From contig OX442416.1 in assembly GCA_949361645.1 (NCBI GenBank), forward strand, positions 1,909,430 to 1,973,429: a DNA stretch of 64,000 nucleotides, in the 5' to 3' direction. The notes under the pieces were generated by a model that did no database searches, was not told the DNA's origin, and saw nothing but the letters and a program-made list of their open reading frames with translations. Shown one piece after another: positions 57,620-64,000 of this stretch. How positions within the stretch are numbered: position 1 is the first letter of the stretch; each line of letters begins with the position of its first letter. The stretch is from Spongilla lacustris (lineage: Eukaryota > Porifera > Demospongiae > Spongillida > Spongillidae). Made by a program: the position numbers and the translations under genes.

Positions 57620-60600
57620 CGGGCGGACTTGCCACCCCCCCCCCGCCCCCCCCCAATTCAATAATCCTACTATATTCACATGACGTGGCAAGTTACTAGT
57701 TAATTCTTCAATAATCTGAGTGTTTTCTTGTGTTTTCAAGCGCACACTGATAGCGGAGCGATCTGATCGGTCATGTACAGCGTTTGCAGCGCATATCGTT
57801 ATTCATACCTAACCGGTTGGTTGATTGATGCTAGAGCAGTTACGCAGACGGTATCATAACATTGATGTCGATCTACATCGAATAGTTGTTACCTGTAGCA
57901 AAGATTATATATTTTCTCTGCCTGCAGTACCCATATTACGGAATATACATGTATTGTGTCGGATACATATTCACTGTAGTATACATATTTATCGCCTATT
58001 GTGGGAGAGGAACACAGCAAAAATGAAAAATGATGAGAAGACCGCAAATCGAGACTTGATTTTACAAGTGATCTGACACATATACATACTAGCTGATACA
58101 GACTGATTACATGCAGCCTGCATGCACATGCAATCGTTGATTTGCCATATGAATCGATATGATTTTCTTACATTTTTTTGCTGCGGAAACCAACCTCGGC
58201 CGGCGCCTTATATCACAAGGAAAGGGAATATTTCATATCCCTATTTTGCTATTTATGACTCAAATGAAGCATTATGGCTAATAATATTTTACTCAACATT
58301 TTTAGGCCCGAAACTATATTTGCTCATCTACCAGCACGGTGCAAATACTTTTCTTGTAGTGCAATTTTTAATTGTACATTAAATAAAGCACTAAAACTAG
58401 CATAGTTTTAATGCTTTACTACTTAGATAGTATCAAAAGCTTCCGCGCTTCGCGCGGGAGGGGGCATATCCCCCTCCCGCACCCACCCCCTTTTGGGGTC
58501 CACGCCCACTTTCTTATAACTTTTATTAACCGTGCCCCCCCCCCCCCCCCCCCCCTTAAAAAATTCCTGTATCCGCCCCTGATAAGACAGACTATACTCT
58601 ATGGACAAGAGTTAAGATTAAGGCTCAGCAAAATAAAGTCACCCATAGGTATGTAGTACGTAGCTACCTGCTCGTAACTACGCGGTGTGACGGGTACCCC
58701 GACTGATCGGTACTAGTTTATGTGAGGCTAGAGGTCAGATGTGATAGCTGATATGTCAGGTGTCTGTATTAATGCATAGCTTCGCTAATATTAAAACCGT
58801 AGCTACACGTACTTGTGAACCCAACACATTGGTGTGTTATGAATGTCATGATTATATGATCAAATGCCATATGCATGCAGTACCATTATAGCAAATACTT
58901 TTAGTTTTTGTATTTTTAAAAAATACTCTCAATCACATGTAAAAATGCTGACCAGTGAAGACAAAGCCATAGATATTTGCAAGGGTGGGTTTTCCCTGGG
59001 TTGGTATCGGATGGGTAGTTTACACAAGCTGGCTGATCTGTTTACACAGATCTTATGTAGATCTGCGTATAGGGGGTATACATGTACACAACAGCCAACA
59101 GGGCAGGGCAGAGTCACTACAACAGGGGCTCAGACACTCCAATAGGTCCAACAGGGGTACAGTAGGCACTAAAGTGGGCTCAGTCATTCTAACAGGGGCG
59201 CAGTCACTCTAACAGGGTTGCAGTCATTGTAACAGAGTGATTGAGGGGCATATCAAGCATTCACCACCAATGTCAAGCACAGCCATTATATCAAAAACAG
59301 GCACATACATTTTCCATGGCAAGTATATACTAGCCTTCATTTGCATCCTCAGGATACACTAAGTTGAGATTTTACACAGACCAAATAAGAATGTAATTTG
59401 CAGAACACTCAATTGCTGTAGAGGTGCTCGCCACACATAAAGAAATTCCCTCAATGTATCATCAGGAAAGCAGACTTGGGTACTAGAGAAATGAGAAACA
59501 TTTTTCTTGTAAGCTTACAGCATTGTTTATGGATTTACCATCCATGGCAAGTGTTTCTTTTTACTATTGTGTTCTTGGACTTGAATAATATGTGGCCACA
59601 GAGTTAGTTGTGAATATTGCATGTAGAGAGTTACAATGTAATAATGTAAACAATACTTTAGATAGTAACCAGTGTTTCTTATTTCACACCAGGCTATTAG
59701 TCCTTGAGCATTCAGCACTTTTTTTTCATGAAATAGTAAAGAACATCAGGGACTAGGGAAACAAAGGTGAAATTTGGTCTCTTCCCCTTGATAAATTACA
59801 TCTATCAGTGTATCTATAAGTGTATCCACAGACATCCAATCTATCGTCAAGAACAGCTTCTAGTTTTAATTATCTCCTGCCCCAAAACATTGCAGCAGCA
59901 GATATCACAGTGCCATTTTATTGCATAGCTGTGAGTGTATAATTTATTTTCGCTGTTGTCCCATATTTGGATCCCTAAGATTAAAATGACTAAATGTCTG
60001 TTGCACCACGAATTATCTTAGATTGTATCTATCGTGACTTGAAAGCATCCAGTAATGAATAAAAAGCAATGAAACAAGTAAATAAAAACCATTCTCTATG
60101 AGAAAAGTTGGTGGTATAGAGGATTTGAAGGCAATAGTGGTGTAAAAAGGAAGGAAACAAGGGTAAGGAAAAATGAAATAGTCCTATATTTAGCACACAT
60201 AGTAGGATAGGTTTGTTACATTAGTCATGTACTATATATAGGACTATTTCGTTTTTATTAGACCCTTGTTTCCTTCCTTTTTACACCACTATTGCCTTTA
60301 AATCCTATATACCACCAACTTTCTCATAGAGAATATTTTTTTTTTACTTGTACTATTTATAAAAAGCACTATAAGTCACAAGATGTGGGACAAATCTGGC
60401 CAAACTTGCCTTGCATTGGCATTCTGCCTCATGAGAGTGACACTCAGGGGACTGTAAAACCTCGTTTAGAAGTCGACATAGCAGAGTAGACCTTGACATC
60501 TATGGGAGGCTAAACGTAGCCTGGGTGTGATGCAATGCCAGAGCTCTCCTAAGTAGAGCATGCTGTAACTCTATATATGTGTAGTGTAGTAAATTTGATG

Positions 60601-61757
60601 TGCTCAGAGATATACTTATACCGCGTTTACACGACGATGGTACGGTACGGAACGGCTCAGCATGGCACGGTACGGAACGGCTATCGAGTAACGTTTACAC
60701 GCGTTTGTGGCTATGTGGTATAGAATGGTTTTTTATAAGCAATTCCGTAATTAACTACAATAATTGCCAGAAATCAAAATGGATGCCTTGTTTACAACCT
60801 TCCGTGCAATCGAGAAAAGGAGGCACCAGATGCACAAAAGAAGGAGAGCGATTATTTTCTCGTAACATACGCAATATTATGCATGGCGATGGCCATCCAA
60901 TACACCTCAATTGGCCTCAGTACCGATCTTGTTGTACACCAATTGATTTTTTTTCCCAGTTTTCCAGTTGCACTTGCATCGATTCCTCTCCCCAAATCTT
61001 TATCACCCGTTTGTTTCGTCCAATCCACCATTTTAATACTATGGAAACCAGTTCTACGCATGCTCAATTGCTATCATATCCCGATCGACCACAATCGAGT
61101 CGTGCCGTGCCGGGTAGCCCGGTTGTTGCAACCGTGCTGGCTCGGCACGGTACGGCACGGTTTTGACAGGGTTTACACGTCAAATTTTAACCGAACCGTA
61201 CCGTGCCGAGCCGTAGCGTATCGTGCTGGCACGGAAAAATTGTGTCGTGTAAACGGGGTATTAGTCTGTTGACTCGTACACCATACCTTATAGCTTATCA
61301 TATCTAGGTGTAATGTATCACTTCATGTATATATAAATCATGTGTTGATAGTAATAATATAATAAATAATGATAATAATTTACACGTTCATGTATTCTTG
61401 CTTCTATTCTCTTATGAATGATCTAATTTAATAGACTGAACTTCACCTTCAGCCTTGCTATTCAGTGGGTGAGGGCTGAAAATATATTTCTTTTGTCAGT
61501 TTTATAGTGTATGTGGGTGTGGTGAGGGTATAGTTAATGTCTTCACTTATCCTGCCATGAACATCACTGTACTCTATAAATAGCACCGTGCAGCGAACAA
61601 GGTGTACTACTGGTCAATGGCTCTGATGTGAATGAAGGACGTGTGGAGGTGTGTAACAACGCTCTAAATATCTGGGGGACAGTGTATGGAGCGAGTGGAG
61701 GATGGAACTCCGTTGCTGGTCAGGTTGTCTGCAGACAGCTAGGATTTCGGAATCCAG
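47101..61757 (+). CDS. SRCR-domain secreted/surface protein (6 exons, incomplete at 3' end)
   Basis: Six exons join without a frame conflict: 47101-47161, 47251-47436, 50500-50670, 50725-50892, 50961-51149 and 61584-61757. All introns are GT-AG and phase 1. Exon 1 gives a signal peptide ([18 protein letters not shown]). Exons 2+3 and 4+5 each encode a scavenger receptor cysteine-rich domain split mid-domain; exon 6 is the first half of a third. Signatures are [59 protein letters not shown]; and [20 protein letters not shown] modules mediate extracellular ligand binding and are often multiplied in sponges and echinoderms. The second half of domain 3 must lie beyond the window or was missed. 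Intron 5 is 10.4 kb and transposon-filled. Confidence 0.85.
47251..47436 (+). CDS. SRCR gene exon 2 (domain 1, first half)
   Basis: Acceptor cctctcag; reads [14 protein letters not shown] ... [11 protein letters not shown] ... [13 protein letters not shown]; donor caa|GTAAGT. 186 nt, phase 1-1. Confidence 0.9.
47602..48457. mobile_element. Non-autonomous hAT-like element (856 bp) in SRCR intron 2
   Basis: Perfect 8-bp TSD GATGCAAC at 47594-47601 and 48458-48465. TIRs cagtgatgccgcggccagc / gctggccgcggcatcactg. Both subterminal regions are dense arrays of acggtcacg, acggacggtc and ggccgtcaa motifs in both orientations. No transposase. Confidence 0.9.
48013..48079. mobile_element. 67-bp mini-element related to 23660-23728
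   Basis: Ends aagtcgcgtccccagactc and ggctggggacgagacta match the TAGYCTCGTCCCCAG terminus at 23660. Flanks aatcatggc and tgtcatggc match at 7 of 9 positions, consistent with a decayed 9-bp TSD. It is nested in the hAT element. Confidence 0.65.
48466..49930 (+). other. SRCR intron 2, remaining part
   Basis: No transposon or gene recognised. The 87-codon frame at 49463-49726 has no motif. Confidence 0.5.
49935..50452. repeat. Complex (GT)n array with internal duplication
   Basis: About 520 bp of GT with higher-order variants (gtgagtgt, gtgcatgt, gtggtgtg, gtcagtgt). The order of variants in 49990-50125 is repeated at 50205-50395, so a roughly 200-bp block of the microsatellite was itself duplicated. 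It ends about 50 bp before SRCR exon 3. Confidence 0.9.
50500..50670 (+). CDS. SRCR gene exon 3 (domain 1, second half)
   Basis: Acceptor ccaatccaaag; reads [18 protein letters not shown] and ends ASVQCS; donor caa|GTAAGA. 171 nt, phase 1-1. Confidence 0.9.
50725..50892 (+). CDS. SRCR gene exon 4 (domain 2, first half)
   Basis: Acceptor gctttttctatag; reads [20 protein letters not shown] ... WNGICS ... [12 protein letters not shown]; donor cca|GTACGT. 168 nt, phase 1-1. Confidence 0.9.
50961..51149 (+). CDS. SRCR gene exon 5 (domain 2, second half)
   Basis: Acceptor tttctgtgtgcag; reads [19 protein letters not shown] ... RAGVSCRE; donor acag|GTTAGC. 189 nt, phase 1-1. Confidence 0.85.
51207..51500 (+). 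repeat. Gypsy-2 5' LTR, interrupted by a 202-bp insertion
   Basis: tgtggtgtaaactgtatg ... tttggagaacactaca. Without the insertion (51271-51472) it is only about 92 bp and aligns to the 89-bp 3' LTR. Confidence 0.85.
51271..51472. mobile_element. 202-bp inverted-repeat MITE inside the 5' LTR
   Basis: Two arms of about 80 bp: acacggccaattcttacgct ... ggacttaatttcc and the complement ending ggccgtgt, with a roughly 40-nt loop. The 3' LTR lacks it and reads gattatta across the site, which equals the two flanks joined with no duplicated bases. It therefore arrived after the retrotransposon, apparently without a TSD. Confidence 0.85.
51571..54690 (+). pseudogene. Gypsy-2 gag-pol, broken
   Basis: Gag frame opens around 51571 ([10 protein letters not shown]) with an in-frame TAG at 51742, then continues INRRCQ-type Gag sequence to zinc knuckles [14 protein letters not shown] and [14 protein letters not shown], protease [11 protein letters not shown], and RT up to [16 protein letters not shown] deletion near 53100 removes the rest of RT including YxDD. 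RNase H resumes at [14 protein letters not shown] ... IETDHKPL, then integrase HQGHQG ... C..C, SLDLFVF, a TGA at 54064, [10 protein letters not shown], a further break, NGHAERSVQ, and a GPY-like tail in another frame. It cannot produce a functional polyprotein. Confidence 0.9.
54810..54898 (+). repeat. Gypsy-2 3' LTR
   Basis: 89 bp, tgtgatgtaaactgtatg ... agaacactaca, followed by AGATA. It preserves the empty site for the MITE found in the 5' LTR. Confidence 0.9.
54940..55562 (-). pseudogene. Non-LTR 3'-end fragment (copy 2)
   Basis: Reverse frames [34 protein letters not shown], then [54 protein letters not shown] and, after breaks, [15 protein letters not shown]. Same family as 23955-24764, better preserved over the finger and nuclease-like region. 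It is 5'-truncated and begins near 55530. Confidence 0.75.
55570..55800 (-). pseudogene. Non-LTR 3'-end fragment (copy 3)
   Basis: Reverse frame [29 protein letters not shown], then with stops IRANARAIL. This is only the last 60-70 codons of the family ORF, directly adjacent to and in the same orientation as copy 2. Confidence 0.65.
55955..56165 (+). pseudogene. Non-LTR 3'-end fragment (copy 4)
   Basis: Plus-strand frame [19 protein letters not shown] then [19 protein letters not shown], the conserved C-terminal end of the same family, opposite orientation to copies 2 and 3. Confidence 0.65.
56280..56475 (-). pseudogene. Non-LTR 3'-end fragment (copy 5)
   Basis: Reverse frame [17 protein letters not shown] followed by a degenerate stretch and [12 protein letters not shown] end. 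It corresponds to the PLA.E.YG.WG.EA segment of the family C-terminus. Confidence 0.5.
56735..57180. repeat. Dispersed repeat shared with 9641-10140
   Basis: Same orientation as the earlier copy, starting aaaacgcgacccgcttctaa. No coding frame; class unknown. Confidence 0.6.
57413..57660. mobile_element. Two G-tract transposon termini
   Basis: cagtggcggatccagg plus about 20 G (57413-57441) and caggggcggatctagg plus about 27 G (57574-57616), each followed by gcaccgg and a C-rich stretch. The CAGNGGCGGATCNAGG signature with adjacent G-run also resembles the left end at 22343. Only termini are recognisable here. A matching right end (tatccgcccctg) occurs at about 58571-58582, but flanks show no convincing TSD. 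Confidence 0.55.
58440..58583. mobile_element. GC-rich block and right terminus of a G-tract element
   Basis: ttccgcgcttcgcgcggga...ccccctcccgcacccacccc, then a long C-run (58537-58555) and aattcctgtatccgcccctg. Probably the right end matching one of the left termini at 57413 or 57574. Confidence 0.5.
58584..60054. other. Non-coding stretch with a degenerate tandem repeat
   Basis: A degenerate 24-bp-like repeat of ctaacaggggcgcagtca type occupies about 59100-59240. Otherwise no gene or element was recognised. Confidence 0.5.
60075..60352. repeat. Hairpin element, copy 3
   Basis: Same hairpin family as 9335 and 12344, with the upstream shared block (aaatgtctgttgc, gaaagcatcca) at about 59993-60052. 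The arms have small internal differences, so this copy is slightly more decayed. Confidence 0.8.
60619..61260. mobile_element. 642-bp inverted-repeat element with TTA target duplication
   Basis: Ends taccgcgtttacacgac and gtcgtgtaaacggggta, flanked by TTA on both sides (60616-60618, 61261-61263). Both subterminal regions consist of repeated ggtacgg, gcacgg and ccgtgcc motifs. A 3-bp TWA TSD suggests the PIF/Harbinger superfamily. The long plus-strand frames (188 and 129 codons) are not conserved-looking and have no motif. Confidence 0.7.
61584..61757 (+). CDS. SRCR gene exon 6 (domain 3, first half)
   Basis: Acceptor ctctataaatag; reads [19 protein letters not shown] ... IWGTVYG ... [13 protein letters not shown]; donor ccag|GTCAGA. 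174 nt, phase 1-1, compatible with exon 5 across a 10.4-kb intron. It could belong to a paralogous neighbour, but phase and orientation fit the same gene. Confidence 0.8.
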
Positions 61758-62081
61758 GTCAGATAATTACTTTACTTAACACCGGTTCCATGTAAATCGA
61801 ATGTTTTTTCGGCCTTTTTTGTCGAACTCACATTTTGGAAAATTAGTCGGACGAGTGCTAAATGTCGCAAGTTCGTGCGTACATAGTAACCCAACCTTTT
61901 ACACAATGTTTAGCGCAATTCCAAGCTTCGTACATTGTTCCGCTCGTTTGCACTATTGGTTAGAAGCGAAACGGTTAGACCCGTCCCGAAAAAAGGTACA
62001 CTTTTTTTCTGGGCTTTTTAAAAGTTAAACAACTGTCCAAACGTTCTTACCTCAACAAAAAACATAGCTTTCATACAACTT

Positions 62082-62355
62082 AAGACTCTTTACTTGTACG
62101 GAAGCATTGGAAACAGCTGTACTGACGCGGTAGTAGGGCCCGCCCGATTAGCTAGGTAGCTTTAGTCTCGACCCCAGACCTAAATATTTAACATCAACGG
62201 CGGGTGAATTAATGGCTCAAGACTCTTTACTTGTACGGAAGCATTGGAAACAGCTGTACTGACGCGGTAGTAGGGCCCGCCCGATTAGCTAGGTAGCTTT
62301 AGTCTCGACCCCAGACCTAAATATTTAACATCAACGGCGGGTGAATTAATGGCTC
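62082..62355. repeat. Perfect 2 x 137-bp tandem duplication
   Basis: 62082-62218 is repeated base for base at 62219-62355. Each unit contains tagtagggcccgcccgatta (related to the TIR at 19224-19428) and tagtctcgaccccag (related to the TIR at 23660). Identity implies a very recent event or an assembly artefact. Confidence 0.9.
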
Positions 62356-62404
62356 ACTGACGAACGCATCAGTACATGTACACATCCACTTAGTAAAAAT
62401 GCCC

Positions 62405-62924
62405 TTACAGGTCAATACAATAAGCAACTAAAAAACTATTGTCGCTATCACTATCGCTTTTCAGATTCAGACCAGGCAAAAGCATTCGCGCCAAGGCCTT
62501 GATGCCTCTTCTGAACACATTTTCAATTCGTTGCACACTAGCAGCATCAAGTTCACTCGCATACTGTATCTGATTACGGACATCAATATGAGGGAGCCTT
62601 CGCACGCTGCTTTCATACCCGTCTGCACAACCCATCACCTTCAAAATGTGTGCTTGCGATGCATATTGGATGGCCTCATCGGTTATAGCAGGCGCTTCCT
62701 CCAAGACAGAACTCGCTGAAGCATCTGTAGTATGATGGATCCGAGCTTCCCTTTCCGGATTTGACCGAGCTGCCGTTTCGGAATCCGATGCAACTCAGTA
62801 ATGTATCCTTTCTAGGTCGACCACGCGAACGAGGTTGGCACAAGCAGCATTTGGTACAGTTGGTTCCAGCGGTGCATTTGTCGCATACAGGTTTCTTGTG
62901 TTTGGCAGAACAAGGAAGAGACAT
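62405..62924 (-). pseudogene. Cysteine-rich protein fragment in the TTAA transposon, frameshifted
   Basis: The upstream reverse frame reads MSLPCSAKHKKPVCDKC, TNCTKCCLCQPRSRGRPRK: a compact Cys cluster (C..C....C..CC.C) and a basic AT-hook-like GRPRK. The frame then shifts by one phase into VASDSETAARSNPEREAR, ITDEAIQYASQAHILKVMG, IQYASELDAASVQRIENVF and LLPGLNLKSDSDSDN with a stop. The two frames overlap around 62676-62830. The pair looks like one ancestral protein or two exons. I do not recognise it; a DNA-binding accessory or transposase-associated protein is possible. Confidence 0.5.
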
Positions 62925-63594
62925 AATTAATTCATGGCAAATAAATTAACGGCATATGATTGAAAAGTCTGGGACAACGTTTGGGTCTGGGTACCAGGCG
63001 AGAGTGTGTTGTACGAGAACGAGGTAAGTTGTGAACGTTTCACTTATGCTATATTTTATTGGGTACCTAAACACGTCTACAGACACCATCAAATGTGTTT
63101 GAAACCTCTCCGGAAAAAAGTGTACTCGGTAGCATTCGAGCATCGAAAAACGGGCGACCGCGTCTGTTTAAATGAAGCTAACTACGTCACCGTGAATGAT
63201 ACGAAGCTAGGAATAGCACCAATCGTCGTAGAAAGAGTTGGGCTGTCAGAATATGTCTTTTTCAACTTAAAACCACCTTTTCCGACTAATTTTCTAAAAA
63301 GTAGGTTCGACAAAAAATACATTCTATTTACATGGAACCGGTGTTAATAGACCTTCAGTATTCACCAAAACATAAAATCGTTGAGCACATGCAATAAATC
63401 TTTTAAAATGATTCTATTTATGAGTGCGCGGACAGTCTGTCTGTGTTCGTTTATTGAGAATTTGGCCGGACCGTTTTGGACAAAAGTGAGTCCTTTCAAT
63501 GATGCGCAGACAGTGGCGGACTTACTTTTTGGAATTTCGCACCTTTCATACATTTTAAGCCATATGATCCAGGGGGATATGGGGAATGCATATA

Positions 63595-63940
63595 TGTATC
63601 GGGGGGGGGGGGGGGGGGGGGGGGGGTTAGAAGGCATAATAGAAGCTTGTTCAGGGGTGCATTGATATTTTATCATTTGTAGGGGGTGCATTTCCCCCCC
63701 CCCCCCCCCCCCCCCCTCCCCTCCACTCGGTAAATATGTATTTCAATGCTTTCACGCTTTTCGCGCGCGCGGGCGGGGTAAAGGACTCACACATTCTATT
63801 CCACAGTGGCCTGGGTACCAGAACACCACGGAACGCGCGTTTATTAGTGTTGATTGCCGGATGCAGTTTCCAATCTCTATGTTGTTATCAGACAGCGGCG
63901 TAGGAAGTAGTTTAAAAGTGTGTGTGTGTGTGGGGGGGGG
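63595..63940. repeat. Cluster of poly-G and poly-C tracts
   Basis: G26 (63601-63626), C20 (about 63697-63716) and a G-run near 63932-63946, near cagtggcgg-type termini (63511). Probably termini of the G-tract element family. No gene is seen from 63344 to the end. Confidence 0.7.
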
Positions 63941-64000
63941 GGGGGGCGGGCAAACGAAATACGAGCAGGGGGTTCCCCCTTGCTACGATAAACCACTAAT

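Larger units (their letters stand above)
61780..63343. mobile_element. 1.56-kb DNA transposon flanked by TTAA
   Basis: TTAA on each side (61776-61779, 63344-63347), TIR caccggttccatgtaaat, extending as a diverged long inverted repeat of about 200 bp (tttttgtcgaac, aaaattagtcgga, and cttcgtac/cttcgtat blocks). TTAA duplication is used by piggyBac and Kolobok elements. A cysteine-rich reverse ORF lies inside. It is inserted just after SRCR exon 6. Confidence 0.75.

Noticed and set aside
57574..58582. Single complete hAT element bounded by caggggcggatct and tatccgcccctg
   Set aside because: Ends are complementary but flanking 8-mers (tactgtca versus ataagaca) do not match, so I report only termini.
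60600..61272. Plus-strand frames of 188 and 129 codons
   Set aside because: They overlap in different phases and span the subterminal repeats of an inverted-repeat element; no domain seen.

Overview
The window reads as animal (metazoan) nuclear DNA. It has GT-AG introns, symmetric phase-1 exons encoding scavenger-receptor cysteine-rich (SRCR) domains, Ty3/Gypsy and non-LTR retrotransposons, several DNA-transposon families with target-site duplications (TSDs), and abundant (GT)n and (TATG)n microsatellites. The mix of secreted SRCR modules, TTF-type hAT fragments and a non-LTR family ending in a zinc-finger plus nuclease-like C-terminus suggests a marine invertebrate, most likely a demosponge. 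That assignment is inference. No bacterial gene, CRISPR array, rRNA or tRNA gene was recognised.

Layout. 1-7375: three copies (A reverse, B forward, C forward) of a microsatellite-laden element with long terminal inverted repeats, so 1-2130 and about 4590-6720 form a giant palindrome. 7376-12640: a 2.1-kb segment duplicated about 3 kb apart, each copy ending in a near-perfect 290-bp hairpin. 12641-24000: gene-poor DNA with a decayed Gypsy RT, several hairpin/foldback elements, a hAT element, and a nest in which a hAT-type element and a 69-bp element interrupt an old RT-associated coding fragment. 24000-29735: a reverse-strand non-LTR retrotransposon split by a young, apparently intact Ty3/Gypsy element (269-bp LTRs differing at 2 positions, 5-bp TSD, one 1308-codon gag-pol ORF).

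Two host genes can be rebuilt by hand. (1) A three-exon gene on + (33591-37603) encodes a 479-residue multi-pass membrane protein with four canonical EF-hands. (2) A multi-exon gene on + (47101 to beyond 61757) encodes a signal peptide and at least two and a half SRCR domains; every exon boundary is phase 1. Its introns are full of transposons, including a degraded Gypsy element with very short LTRs whose 5' LTR carries a 202-bp inverted-repeat insertion absent from the 3' LTR. One orphan coiled-coil exon lies at 44059-44262.

54.9-56.5 kb is a pile-up of 3' ends of the same non-LTR family. 57-64 kb holds G-tract elements, a fourth hairpin copy, a TTA-flanked inverted-repeat element, an SRCR exon, and a TTAA-flanked transposon with a cysteine-rich reverse ORF and a perfect 137-bp tandem duplication. 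Most other open frames are microsatellite read-through or antisense shadows. Almost all coding content is transposon-derived; the two host genes act independently (calcium-sensing membrane protein; secreted or surface adhesion/recognition protein).
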